From Mesocentrotus franciscanus (taxonomy: Eukaryota > Echinodermata > Echinoidea > Camarodonta > Strongylocentrotidae): a DNA stretch of 64,000 bases. The position numbers and the translations under genes were made by a program. This document shows positions 34,413 through 46,682 of the stretch, in pieces. The notes under the pieces are model-generated. The model was not told where the DNA came from. It searched no databases and saw nothing but the letters and a program-made list of their open reading frames with translations. Positions within the stretch are counted from its first letter, which is position 1. Each line of letters opens with the position of its first letter. The stretch covers positions 9,995,587 through 10,059,586 of the forward strand of contig CP137674.1 in assembly GCA_037976565.1 (NCBI GenBank). The letters are read 5' to 3'.

Positions 34413-36783
34413 TAGTTTACTTGCAAATTTGTTTAACACAGTAACAACACAATATATATAATAAAGTAGTTCCAACGAACTATTGCAACAATGATGCAAA
34501 ATAAGAACAAATAATTATACATGTATCTCTATACTGACTAAGAGAACATTTCGAAGAATCGTTCATCTTTTAACATAATTACCAAATCTCTTTGGTGGTC
34601 TGCTTTCTCTGCCAGATCTTGTCTTAGTGAACGTGTTTTGTTGTTCACATTCATTTTCTCTCTTCCTTTGATTCTTCTCCAGACTGGGGTTCTTTGTTTT
34701 TGAGGTGTGCTCTCTTAGCATGCTGTGGGAGGGTATGCCAGTGTTGGTGGGCGATGCACCTCTTTATTTTCACACCCATAAGAACGTGGTTGTACCTACT
34801 CAGAAATCATTTTCTGTGCTGATGGTTGATATTTTCCAGTGCTTGGTGGTAGTTCTTGAGTTCTGTTGAGATCGACTCGGTTCTGTCTGAGAAGTAGTCC
34901 TGAGTCTGTCTCGACCTCGTAGGATCTTTCACCCAGTCCTTTCTGTACAACTGCTCTCTGCCATACAGAGCTTCCTTACTTGTAGGGCTTGAGACGGACA
35001 ACATCCCCTTCTTCCAGGATTAGCAAGTCTTTAGCATGTCGGTTGTAGTTTTCTGCCTGCGTGCGTTGTAGGATCTTCAACCTCTTTCTGTCTTCACCGA
35101 GGATTTCAGATCCACGTTCTTTCAGAAGGCTGGATGTGGTTGGTAGGAGTGTCTTTGTTTTCCTGCCGTGTAGCCTCTGGGCTGGGCTGCTCTCTACCTC
35201 TTGGTTTAGAGTGTTCCGTAGTTCCAACATAGCTAGGTATGGATCAGTCTTGGATTAATTGCGCAGTGTTCTTCAAGAATCTCTTGGCAGCTTTGACTGC
35301 TGATTCCACCTTCTCGTTCGCTTGGCTGTGTCTGGGGAATATCGTGTAGTGGTCGAACTCCCATTTTCTTGCAAATTTTGCGAACTCCTCAGACGAGAAC
35401 TGTGTCCCGTTGTCGCTTACTACGGTGCTTTGGATCCCGTACCTTGCAAAGTGGTTATTCGGTTTCCTTATTACCGACACGCTACCCAGATTACAGAGTC
35501 TGTCAACCTCCCGAAAGTCCCGACAGATAGTCAACAGTGACCAGGTAATGTTTCTTGTCAAGCTCGAAAAGGTCAGCGCCAACCTTCTCCCAAGGGCGAT
35601 CTTGGATTTCGTGAGGCATCAAGGTCTCCTTTTGGTTTTGTTCCTCATGCATCCTACAGGCCTCGCATGTTGAAATGAACTGCTTAACATCTGAGTTCAT
35701 TCCTGGCCAATAGATGTATTCTTTAGTACGCCGGAGAGTTCCTTCTACTCCTATATAGGTGTGAAGTATGGAGTATTTCCTTCATCTCTTTGCGTAGAGT
35801 AACAGGGATAATCACTCATTCACCTGTGAAGACCAGGCCGTCCTGCACACTCAGCTCATCTCGAATGTTGAAGTAAGGATGCGCTGCTTCTGGTACATCT
35901 GCTTTGCGTTCCGGCCATCCATTTTGGATTACTCTCTTCAGTGTCTGGAGTACTTCTTCCTCTTTAGTATGGGTTTGTAGTTGCTTTATTCTCTCATCTC
36001 CCATACATAGAGCTTCTATTGCGTTCACGTCACTGAACTCTGTAGTTCCTACAGTACTGGGCAGGTATGCTCTCGACAACATATCAGCAAGGTGCATGTC
36101 TTTTCCTTTCACCCATATGATGTAGTGTAGTGTAGCATCCTCATCATCATTCCTTGTAGGCGTCGATCTCGATCGGTGCTATAGTGGTTTGTGGTCGCTC
36201 TCCAAGATGACTTTCTGACCAAACGTGTACTGGTGGAAGCGTTCCAGAGGGAAGCAAATAGCTCTGAGCATATCTCTGTTCAGTCGGCGTCAGTGCTCTA
36301 CTGATGTAGGACAGTGGTTGTCCCTTCTGAAGGAGTGTTGCTCCTAAACCTGATTTGCTTGCGTCACACTGTATCTTAAGTTGATCATCAGGTGAGTAAT
36401 ATGCCAAGACATGTGCTCTGGTGTCCAATTCCATTCAACATCCTTGTGTGTCAGTCTTCTCCAGGGTTCAAACGTGTCAGATAGCATTGGTAGGAATCTT
36501 GCTAGATAGTTCACACTACCTTACAGACGTTATACTTCTGTTGGGTTTGTGAGGTTAGGCATCCCCATTATGGCTTGAACATTCTCTGGATCAACTTTAA
36601 GTCCCTGATCCGTCACAACATGTCCGAGAAAGGTGATGCTTGTTGTTTGCACTGCTGACTTCTTTCGGTTCAGCTTGTTGCCTTTCTCTCTGCATCTCTG
36701 GAAAGAGTATGCAACATTTCGTCATGGTTCCTCTCTGCGTCTTCTCTTGTGTCTCCTACCCAAAACAAGATGGTGTCGTCTCC

Positions 36784-37078
36784 CGGCCCCCTCACTCCGG
36801 GAACGAAGGGACTGCATTCATGTTCCCAAAATGTCCGGTAAAGGGGTACTTTTCACGCAACAAAGTCCGGCTCGTAATACACACAAAAAAATCGGCCCGT
36901 ATTGACTTTACACACCGGACTTAGGGGTGCTTTCAAAGGAGGGAACATGCATACGCGTTCCTAAATAACACTACTCCTTCTAGACCATCCGTCAGAATTT
37001 GTTTTCGTATTTATGTTTATTTGCGTTGAGTTTTACAATGATATAAACCCTTGGCCCTTGGGCTGTAATAATGCAGGG
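36784..37078. other. Unidentified insertion in the Gypsy RT
   Basis: About 295 bases separate the LQAL codons from the catalytic DD of the reverse transcriptase, where related elements have about ten codons. No terminal repeats or coding content were recognised. The hAT-like MITE borders it on the right. Confidence 0.5.
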
Positions 37079-37086
37079 CTTGTAGG

Positions 37087-37221
37087 CAGGCCCGTAGCCA
37101 GGGGGGGACGCCCCCCAAAAAAAATTCCAAGATCATACACCCCTCCTCATAGACCCCTCCCCAGGACGTCGATCAATTACATGTATGTGCCCCCAAACAT
37201 CAAACTCTGGCTACGGCCCTG
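37087..37221. mobile_element. hAT-like MITE with 8-bp duplication
   Basis: The 135-bp element is flanked by CTTGTAGG (37079-37086 and 37222-37229). The ends are CAGGCCCGTAGCCAGG and the complement CAGGGCCGTAGCCAGAG, the classic GTAGCCAGG type of hAT-derived MITEs. It lies within the broken Gypsy RT. Confidence 0.85.
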
Positions 37222-37429
37222 CTTGTAGGAGTTTCTTCTGGAAGATCTCTGCTGACACATTCAGTCCGAATGGTAGTCTCTTCCCTCGATATCTACCAAA
37301 TGGGGTATTCATTGTGATTAGGTAGCTGCTTTCTTCATCGAGCTCACAGTGTGGATATCCTGACCTCAAGTCGAACTTGGCTTTAGAAAGTTCTGGAAGT
37401 CCCGGCTGGAAGTACGTCTTCCATGACTG

Positions 37430-38344
37430 AGAGTCTGAGTTCCTAGTAGTAGTAGGAGTAGTATTTTATATTTTCCTAGTACTAGTCTAGTAGTTCCTAC
37501 AGTAGTACTAGGCCTACTGCTATTACTTATTACAATTATTAGTAAAGTAGCACTGGCAGGCCTAATCACTGATAAACCAAGTCTTTTCAAATCAAGTACA
37601 AAAAATGAAATATTCACATTCTTGCTGCAGTTCTGTCTCGTGAATATAAATAGCCAAGTTAGAATTAGACCCCTTCCTAAAATCAAGTCTAGAGCCTAGA
37701 CTCTAGAGGTCTACATCTATTATTTAACTTAGATTAGATAACCAATTGAAATTTGGTCTAACCTACATGTAGATGTTAACACAGCCTGGAATGTAGATGT
37801 TACTAGTCAGTAGTCTAGCCTCTAGACACTGCCTGTTTAGTGTTAGAGCCCAACTTTGTCATCTTAATTAGTAACTTAGATCTAGCGACGTTAGTCCATA
37901 GTACGATTGTCTTTTTGCAGGGGTGTCAACCCTCCCGCATTTGTTGAGAGTCTCACGCCACCACGCTCATTCTCCCGCCGTCCCACCAGCTCGTAGCATA
38001 CGAATTACGATCTCCCTAGCTCGTAGCAGTTCCCCAAAGTTGATAGCCCTGCTTCTGGTCATTCCCTCTACTAGCTCTAGGCCTAGTAGCTCTTGGTTAC
38101 GTTTAATGAATTCAACCAAATGGATATTATTACTAATCCATTCTTCATCTTATATAACATGGAAAGTCTTTGATTCTTCCCTCATGTCTCAAGGGACATA
38201 AGGGACATAAGGGACGTAAATTACGGTTCACACACATAGTTTGCAAGAATCTTCAATCAATTGAAGGAGGCAGACTTAATCAGAAGAAGAAGGATTCCCA
38301 GCCAAGAAATTTCAGGGCCTTGGTAACAGTGTCCTCTTCGGCCC
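37430..38344. other. TAG/CTA-rich sequence, no gene
   Basis: Low-complexity TAGTAGTAGG and TCTAGA-like motifs. A CAGGGGTGTCAACCCTCCCG start at 37918 resembles a hAT-type end, with no partner found. A GGGACATAAGGGACATAAGG repeat lies near 38195. No coding sequence is supported. Confidence 0.5.
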
Positions 38345-39510
38345 TCATCTTCCTTCATGCGCAGTAACAGTTTAAAATACGGCTGCAAGAATTTCAACAC
38401 GGACGGAGATCAATTTCGACGATGAAAATCTGGAAAAAAGACCCTTAAACGCATCATACAGTTAATCTGGTAATTGGAACCGATGTAGACTATATTAGCC
38501 TAGGCCCTAGTTAGACCTTCTAGGCCTAATTTTCAAACATAAATGCATCGGATATGCATCCGGTAAAATGTAGTATTTGGGCACAAGTTTGGTGTTCAGA
38601 TCCGTAACCCCGATTTGCAATGCAGTCCCTATGGTCGGTTTCTGTCTCTAAAGAGAGGAGCCGACCCTACCCAAATCAGAGGCTAACGAACAAAAGAGAC
38701 AGGAATTTTCGGTCTAGGCTAGATCTAGACCTAGACAGTAGACCTACTCCGTACTCGTAATCGTATTTAATTTTCAGATAGACTAGGTCTATAGAGTCTA
38801 GATCTAGTCTAGTCCTACACCGAAAGTTCTTTCCTGATTTGTAGGGTCGGCTCCTCTCTTTAGAGACAGAAGCCGACCATAGCGGCTGCATTGAACTAAT
38901 GCCCGCGTCCGAGCAGTAAACTTATGCCCAAAATACTACATTTTACCCGATGCATATCCGATGCATTTATTATTGTAAATTAGGCCTAGGCTAAACTACA
39001 TCGGTTCCACTTACCAGATTGACTGTATGATGCGTTTAAGGGTCTTTTTCCCGGATTTTCATCGCCGAAAATGAGCTCCGTGTTGAAATTTTTGCAGCCG
39101 TATTTTAAACTGTTACTACTGCGCATGAAGGAAGATGACGTCATCCATTGACAGTAACAGTTTAAAATACGGCTGCAAGAGTTTCAACACGGAGCTCATT
39201 TTCGGCGATGAAAATCCGAAAAAGACCCTTAAACGCATCATACAAATGATACAGTCAATCTGGTAAGTGGAACCGATGTAGTTTAGCCTAGGCCTAATTT
39301 ACAATAATAAATGCATCGGATATGCATCGGGTAAAATGTAGTATTTTGGGCATAAGTTTACTGCTCGGACGCAGGCATTATAGTTTGCAATGCAGCCGCT
39401 ATGGTCGGCTTCTGTCTCTAAAGAGAGGAGCCGACCCTACCCAAATCAGAGGCTAACGAACGAAAGAGACAGAAATCTTCGGTCTAGTCTAGTCCCGGTC
39501 GAAAGTCTGG
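38345..39510. repeat. Large inverted repeat plus a third direct copy
   Basis: A block with GCAGTAACAGTTTAAAATAC, CTTAAACGCATCATAC and AGAGAGGAGCCGACCCTACC occurs forward (about 38358-38720), inverted (about 38780-39125) and forward again (about 39151-39480). The first pair encloses a short AT-rich centre around 38760, and the A'-A junction is GATGACGTCATCCATTGAC. TCTAGATCTAG-like simple repeats fill the inner part. No frame spans it. Confidence 0.8.
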
Positions 39511-40229
39511 GCCAAGGCACAAGCTGTTAAGTTAGGACTAGGAGCGACTGGGTATTATTTTTAGCGATGGCAATCGAGGTGAAAATATGGTAGGCCTAGA
39601 TCTAGATGATACTGATAGATCTAGATCTAGAATCTAGGTCTAGGCCAAATTGTTATTAATATTAGCTCACGACGAGGAAAATTTATCAAAAGTTCGAAAG
39701 TAGATTAGGCTAGGCCCTAGATCTACTCCTAAATTCATCTCTGACATACTGACATAGCTAGATCTAGACCTAGATCTAGACCCTATTTACAATTTTGAAT
39801 CACTTCAAAAAGTACAGACACATCCGCAGATTTATAACATCAGCAAATCTTGTCATAATTATGATTCAATTTATGATATTTAAGCGTAGAGGTGCATCTA
39901 CTTACTGTATATGTAATCACCGGCAAACTTTCAGCAACAAAAAACTCTTACTCTGGACTAGACTATAGGTGATCGTGACGTCATAAATTATACAGCGGAA
40001 GTGATGTAATTAAAAGACCGCGTGCTCCGCGCATCGTTTCCCCCACGTCTACGTCTACGTCTGCATTGCGTCTTTATAACCAGTTAGATTTCTGAAATTT
40101 GCGCAGTCGAAATCGGGTTTACAAATAGGCCTATTCTCTTGAGCTCTCCTTGGAAAAATCTTACTGTTATAATTACCCCATAGAAGCTTAGAAGACGCTA
40201 GAAATTAATATGTTAAAGAGAAAAAGAAA
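39511..40229. other. CTAGATCTAGG-rich sequence, no gene
   Basis: Repeated TAGATCTAGATCTAGA-like motifs (39590-39780) and a short ACGTCTACGTCTACGTCT repeat near 40046. Nothing coding was recognised. Confidence 0.5.
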
Positions 40230-42982
40230 GAAAGAGAGAGAGAAAAAATAAGTGACCTGCCAATGTCACAAATGAGGAATCAAAAAAGGCTCATCTGACC
40301 GTAATTAATGCCTAAAACCTATGAGCTTCCGGGGGCTCTGCCCCCTGGACCCCACTAAGGGCCCTAATGCGTGCCCCTGGATGCTCATCTGACCGTAATT
40401 AAATACCCAAAACCTATGAGCTTCCGGGGGCTCTGCCCCCTGGACCCCAATCAAAGGGCCCTAATGCGAGCCCCTGGATGCTCATCTGACTGTAATTACT
40501 ACCTTAAACCCAGCTGTTTTTTGAACCAGACTATATCACTACGCCCAACCCCCCAATCTTGCCCACTGTTCCTTATTAATTAAACCCCTTAAAACGAAGT
40601 AGGTAATAAACACTCCTTTTGTATCCCCTTAACCCCCCTTCCTGGACCCCTACCCCACCCCCCTAGCCCCTAATCTTCCAGGCTACATGACTATGCCTTC
40701 CCTCTTTTCATCACCCTTAAACAATACTGCCCTCTGTTCATTAATAATAAAACCCTTAAAACAAGTAGGTAATATACACTCCTTTATATCCCCTACCCCG
40801 ACCCCCCTCCCGAGCCCCTAATCATCCAGACTACATCACTACGCCCAACCCCCAATCTTGCCCACTGTTCCTTATTAATTAAACCCTTAAAACGAAGTAG
40901 GTAATAAACACTCCTTTTTATCCCCTTATAACGCCCCGTCCCGACACCTCCCCCACCACCCCACCACTCTAGCCCCTAATCATCCAGGCTACATGACTAT
41001 GCCTTCCCTCTTTTCATCACCCTTAAACAATACTGCCCTCTGTTCATTAATAATAAAAAACCCTTAGATTCAATAACCAGTGTGTCACTTTAAAATCCGC
41101 TTGTGCGCGCCCATGTGCACGGCCGTATGACACAACGTATGTATTATATGCATGTAGAGCTGTTAACTGAAGTTAGAAACCCAAAATAATAAAACACACT
41201 AAAGTATAGGATAACCGAACTTTCAACTTTGTTTGGGTGACATTTCCGAGCATCCGAATGCTTCCGAAGACGTTGCTTCCAAGACCTATGATGCCGAAGA
41301 TGACGTTCTGTGTGACGTCACAGGTCTACTAAATAAAATAATAAAATTCACTTTTGGCTCAGATATATACTGTTTCGTATGTTTTTCAGCGTTTTAACCC
41401 TCTTGAAACCATTCTAAGGCGTTCCATGCGATACAATGTCAAAATGTTGGCTACAACATACATATCTGGGGCATTTTAGGTCATTACCTGGTATTTTACT
41501 ACGAAAGTAATTAAGAGTGTTCCGTTAAAGCCCTAGTCGTGTGGTGCGCCACCTACCGGTGGTTCCGGGAACATTGCGTCTAGCTATTATGAGCTTAATT
41601 CCGGGGGGCTCTGCCCCCTGGACCCTACCAAGGGCCCTAAGGCGAGCCCTGGATGCTCATCTGACCGTAATTAAATACCTAAAACCCCTGAGCTTCCGGG
41701 GGCTCTGCCCCCTGGACCCTACCAAGGGCCCTAATGCGAGCCCCTGGATGCTCATCTGACCGTAATTAAATACCTAAAACCTATGAGCTTCCTGGGGCTC
41801 TGCCCCCTGGACCCCACTAAGGGCCCTAATGCGAGCCTCTGGATGCTCATCTCGGACCGTAATTAAATACCTAAACCTATGAGCTTCCAGGGGCTCTGCC
41901 CCCTGGACCCCACTAAGGGCCGTAAGGCAAGCCCCTGGATTCTCATCTGACCGTAATTAAATACCTAAGACTCCTGAGCTTCCGAGGGCTTTGCCCCCTG
42001 GACCCTCCGCCAATTAGTGACCTGCCAGTGTCACAATAAATATGCTTATCTGACCGTAATTTAATGCCTAAAAACCCTGAGCTTCCGGGGGCTCAGCCCC
42101 TTGACCCCCTGCCGGGGCTCAGGCCCTGGACCCCACGCCAATTTACGCTCGCTACGCTCTGATCGTTAATACTCCACTTTGAAAAACGTCCGTAAACCCC
42201 TGAGCTTCCGGGGGCTCTGCCCCCTGGACCCTACCAAGGGCCCTAAGGCGAGCCCTGAATGCTCATCTGACCGTAATTAAATACCTAAAACCCCTGAGCT
42301 TCCGGGGGCTCTGCCCCCTGGACCCTACCAAGGGCCCTAATGCGAGCCCCTGGATGCTCATCTGACCGTAATTAAATACCTAAAACCTATGAGCTTCATG
42401 GGGCTCTGCCCCCTGGACCCCACTAAGGGCTCTAATGCGAGCCTCTGGATGCTCATCTCGGACCGTAATTAAATACCTAAAACCTATGAGCTTCCAGGGG
42501 CTCTGCCCCCTGGACCCCACTAAGGGCCGTAAGGCAAGCCCCTGGATGCTCATCTGACGGTAAATAAATACCTAACACCTATGAGCTTCCGAGGGCTCTG
42601 CCGGCCCCTGGACCCCATCAAGGGCCGTAAAGAGGGCCCCTGGATGCTCATCTGACCGTAATTAAATACCTAAGACTCCTGAGCTTCCGAGGGCTTTGCC
42701 CCCTGGACCCTCCGCCAATATTAGTGACCTGCCAGTGTCACAATAAATATGCTTATCTGACCGTAATTTAATGCCTAAAAACCCTGAGCTTCCGGGGGCT
42801 CAGCCCCTTGACCCCCTGCCGGGGCTCAGGCCCTGGACCCCACGCCAATTTACGCTCGCTACGCTCTACCTGATCGTTAATACTCCACTTTGAAAAACCC
42901 GCGGGGCCTGCATGTAACATGTAAAAGTGGTGGTGATGCAGATTAGTCTTTCCCCAAATTTTTTTTGCTCATTACGCCACTG
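40230..42982 (+). repeat. GC-rich satellite, about 95-bp unit, higher-order repeats
   Basis: Units of the form GGATGCTCATCTGACCGTAA, TGAGCTTCCGGGGGCTCTGC, CCCCTGGACCCCACTAAGGG are arrayed. A larger block (about 41570-42190) is repeated at 42195-42900. At 40500-41060 a different C-rich sequence of about 300 bp is duplicated (TATATCACTACGCCCAACCC near 40524 and a relative near 40830), and 41070-41560 is unrelated sequence. The block ends in TTGCTCATTACGCCACTG like the other composite elements; its left terminus was not found. Confidence 0.85.
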
Positions 42983-43898
42983 CCCTTGGAAGGTGAGCCC
43001 CTGGAATTGTTGCCCCCATCCCAAACTGCTTCCGGCGCGCCAGGTTGCCATACATGTCCAGGTCGGCTTGGAAGGCCTGAGGGCTGCAGTAATTACTTTC
43101 ATTTGTTTCAATTCCCAGGCAACCTGGGCATTTTCTTTATTGTGTACCGTATCTTGCTGATTTTCTTTTGTATGTTGAAATGGCGAGTAAAATAATGATC
43201 AGTAACTATAATAAAAATTTTAAGATTTGTGAGGTCGTATTGCGACCGATTATATTTAGTTAGATGAAATTGCCAATCCTGATGGGTTTTAAGCACAATC
43301 CCATAATGAAAGAATGAAGAAATCCTTTAAAATGTTAATGTTCTGCCTTTCATCGTCGGTTGTGATAGAAATGCGATGCCTCTATAACTAAACAAAGCTG
43401 CTCTGATTCTTTGAAACTAGATATGACTATTTATATGACCGCAAAAGGACACACTTTAATTGTATATAAGCGACAATGAGAAAGCGACACTCATCAAAGG
43501 GCAGTGATATAGAAGGAAAAGGGAGACTTATCAAAGGTAAAAATTGGAAATTATATTTGAAAGGGGCACATAATATTAATAGAATGGAAAACGGGGAATT
43601 TATCAGATGGGAAATGACTCTATTATAAAGGAAAAGGGGCCCGTGTTTCTCGCACCTGAAAATGGGCACTCATCAAAGGTGGAATGGGGCACTAATAAGA
43701 AGGGAAAGGAGCATTTATTATAAAGAAACAAAGGTGAAAAGGACGCTAATGAGAAGGGGAAAGTAACATTTACTACAAAGAGGAAAGGTCCATTTAGTAC
43801 AAAGGATGATCGAGCACTTGTCAAAGTAAAAGTGGCACCTATCAGATTTTAATAGGGGCACTTATCAGAGTAAAAAAGGGCACTAATGAGAAGTGGAA
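42983..43898 (-). repeat. Reverse copy of the minisatellite element
   Basis: In reverse orientation, GGGGCACTTATCAGAG-type units (43430-43898) continue leftward into TTTGTGAGGTCGTATTGCG (43225-43245), the same order as the 26.6-28.1 kb copy. Long minus-strand frames rich in Pro, Phe and Leu reflect the repeat. Confidence 0.75.
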
Positions 43899-44139
43899 AT
43901 AATAATAATATTCAGCTTTTATATAGCGCTTAATACATTTCGGACGTCTCTAAGCGCTGTACAGATATATTATTACCCCGGTTATTGGATTCAGTGCTTG
44001 CCCGCACACACTGTGTGCACAATCTCCACTCCCTGGGGAACATTCCAGCCAGGCGTTACTTGACGCTCAAAAACTGTTTGACCAACAATGACGGTCGCAT
44101 CCTACTGGGTACCCATTTAACACCTGGGAGGAAACCTAT
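43899..44139 (-). repeat. 5'-truncated SINE inserted in the minisatellite
   Basis: An ATAATAATAAT tail, the AGCGCTTAATACATTTCGGA motif and the core CCCTGGGGAACATTCCAGCC plus GGTACCCATTTAACACCTGG match the SINE at 34.2 kb without its tRNA head. GAAAAAGGGGCAC units resume on the right, so it inserted into the minisatellite. Confidence 0.7.
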
Positions 44140-44385
44140 TAGAAAGAAAAAGGGGCACTTTTGGGGTACGGGTTACCTAAGAAAGTGTGGGGTATTGTGC
44201 CCCCGCCCCACATTTAAAAACATAATAATTCCAATGAAACTAATTAATATGAAACAGAAATAATAATTTTATTCAAATCCAGATCCAGATCCAGAAAATT
44301 TTTTTCTAGGCGGTAATGGTCATGTCTGATAAAGCAGTTGCTGTATATAACAACCTCATTATTGAAGTATTACTTGGATGTGTTA

Positions 44386-44835
44386 TCAAATTAGAAAGCT
44401 GTCGCCCCTGTAGACGTTCTTTCTAGATACTAATACTACTTCAGTATATAGGCAAAATGTCAACATTTTTGCTCGCTCACAGCAATTGGAAAAATGATTT
44501 TGAGCTAGAGACATTATTAGGCACCCCCTAGCAAAATGGCGTCCGATGATGCTCATCATGCCTATATGCTCTGTCCACTTGGACGTTGGACGGTAATGAC
44601 AATGTATTAAAATAATGTTGAAAACGTAGGAAAATTTGGGGATGCCTGCATAATTACAGGTTGCATGGATGGGCCGGTCCCTCGTAATTTCCCTTCCGAT
44701 TTTCAGGCAGCGTACAACTATTTTATTGTTGCGGAAATCTGTGAAGTCTGCTGACCGCGGGCCTTTACTGCGAAACAGAACTAGTGGATGATTAAAACCC
44801 TTTCTTTTGACATTTCTACATAAACGCCGGTTCAT
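44386..44835 (-). other. 149-codon open frame, unrecognised
   Basis: This minus-strand frame is long and compositionally mixed (begins MNRRLCRNVKRKGF, has five Cys). It has no recognised domain, no clear splice sites, and no neighbour suggesting function. It could be a decayed LINE ORF fragment or chance. Confidence 0.25.
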
Positions 44836-44884
44836 GATATCGTGAAGCTCGAGGTTCTTTAGTCATTAGTAGGGTGGATCACAA

Positions 44885-45060
44885 CAGTGGCGGATCCAGG
44901 GGGCCGGGGCACGGGGCCCGGGCCCCTCCCTAGAAAAAACATGTACCCCCCCCTTCCCCCACTGAGCGAAAAATCGACCGGCACGATTTTCAAATTTTCA
45001 ATTTCCGGAGGCAAAACAAAAACAAAAAAATTGCTCACTACTCCCCCACTGAGCTTTTCG
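44885..45060 (+). mobile_element. CAGTGGCGGATCC element, left part
   Basis: It begins CAGTGGCGGATCCAGGGG and continues GAGCGAAAAATCGACCGGCA like the complete copy at 45899-46048. No right terminus or target duplication was found, so it is probably truncated. Confidence 0.6.
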
Positions 45061-45890
45061 AAAAGTTATTCAGTGTTGTAAAATACAATTGGAAAACCTC
45101 AGGGATGCGGAACGTTTATACCACATAGAGGGCATTCCAATACCTCCGGAGGTTTCAATAACCCTTTGAAGCATAATTATAATAGAACTAGAGAGCGAGA
45201 AAAAAAAAACATCAGTGATGATGCGTGACGTATCCATAGACAGAACTACAGAGTGGAATTCTGTGCACTTGGTTAGAGCAGACTTTAGTAGAAAGGGAGG
45301 AGTGTGGAGACATGTACTCTGTCAGGCTAATATCCATACATTTTTGTCCAAAGTTGTACTTTGGACTATTATGGTGTTAGGGTATTGTATACTTATTTAG
45401 TTTGAATAAAAACCATAACACTACTGGGTCTCTTATTTATTGATTGCTTTTCATCAGGACCCTTTCATTCCCTTTTAACATCGCTTCTCAACCCGTGGGT
45501 CGTGAAGCTTTGTCAGATGGGCCATGAGATCGGCCAAAACATAATTTTCATAATAGAATAATATAAGAATAAAAATAGTGTCTGATTTTACATGATACAG
45601 CTGGAATTCATCTAAACTGTTACATGCTATGTTTCTCGAAGATTTATGTATTTATGAAATTAGTATAAGGTCGTAGTTACTGACAGAGTGACAGTGGCAC
45701 TTCACATAATTAGCGCACAATTCGTTCTCTATTTTCTTGTGTCATGTTTTCTTGTCCGTTTTTTTTTTCTCGTTAAGTTTTTGAAAGGTGTGTCTCGAGT
45801 TAAAAACTTGAAGATGAATATGAGCTAAAGGCAAAGATAAAACAAAACAAAATTAATCGCAAGAAGAAAACTTACAAACTGTTAAAATGA
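45061..45890. other. No gene recognised
   Basis: AT-rich sequence between two copies of the same element family. Nothing else is supportable. Confidence 0.4.
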
Positions 45891-45898
45891 TATACAGG

Positions 45899-46048
45899 CA
45901 GTGGCGGATCCAGGGGTACCAAAAAAATTGTGCTCACTACCCTGCTACCCCATTGAGCGAAAAATCGACCGGCACGATTTTCAAATTCTCGCACGAAGTG
46001 GGCCCCTTTTTAGGCCCCCTCCCTTGCCGCCGGCTGGATCCGCCCCTG
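45899..46048. mobile_element. hAT-like MITE with 8-bp duplication
   Basis: The 150-bp element is flanked by TATACAGG (45891-45898 and 46049-46056). The ends are CAGTGGCGGATCCAGGGG and the complement CAGGGGCGGATCCAGCCGG. Inside is the family motif AAAAATCGACCGGCACGATT. Relatives lie at 44885, 52828 (right end only) and 59675-59994. Confidence 0.88.
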
Positions 46049-46680
46049 TATACAGGCCTATATAGTATTAGTCCTTTTACCTTAAAAAAAGAATTACTAG
46101 AGAATTTCTTTTTCATAAGTAGTAAGCCATATGTTTTGTTGTCGTTGTTTTGTTTTTTATTTTGTTTTCTTTCCCTCCTCATTATTTTTGTAATGAGCGT
46201 TGTGGTGTATATTCTTGTGTCAGTTTAGACTATTACAACAGGCTGGTTATTACTGATTTTAAGTTGCAAGGTACGTGCTATCTCCCATTCAGTTTGTGTT
46301 AAATTTCCGTCATGGATAGTCATTTTATGAATGATATTTGGTATGCATGAACTTGACGTCATGAGTAAACTTTTGGTCACACCCATGTCCGTGCGCGCGT
46401 CAATGGGGGAATTAATTATTTTGTTCATATGCGTGTAATATAAATGAAAGGTGGGATGTTTTTTAAACAGACCAAATCTCCCATTGAGTTCTTCATGTGT
46501 TATGCCTATGGAAGGCTTTTCGCGTTGTTTTTTCCATTCCATACTAACCTAAACACACCCAGTCCCGCCATCTCAACCTTACCTATTATGCAATCTGTTT
46601 GATATCCTTTTCCAGCAAGTATAGGCCTATAGCCCGAAGTGTCAGGTGAAGAGTGCCAATATCATATTGAGCTTGTCACA
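46049..46680. other. No gene recognised
   Basis: AT-rich sequence. The minus-strand 105-codon frame has no recognised feature. Confidence 0.35.
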
Positions 46681-46682
46681 CG

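Larger units (their letters stand above)
34563..37425 (-). pseudogene. Ty3/Gypsy retrotransposon pol, decayed
   Basis: Broken minus-strand frames encode, in order, reverse transcriptase (DEESSYLITMNTPFGRYR near 37220-37340, DDTILFW near 36761-36781, FLGHVVTDQGLKVDP near 36590-36640), RNase H (IQCDASKSGLGATLLQ near 36340-36390), integrase zinc region (CEACRMHEEQ near 35650) and catalytic core (GADLFELD, SDNGTQFSS, NEKVES). The tail TRSGRESRPPKRFGNY ends at the TGA at 34563-34565. At least five frame breaks, and insertions at 36784-37221, inactivate it. Gag, protease and the RT start are absent and no LTRs were found. Near 37385-37405 a short insertion duplicates CTTCCA and breaks the RT frame. 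Confidence 0.88.

Noticed and set aside
34563..37425. LTRs of the Gypsy element
   Set aside because: No direct repeats with TG...CA ends were recognised on either side; the copy appears truncated.
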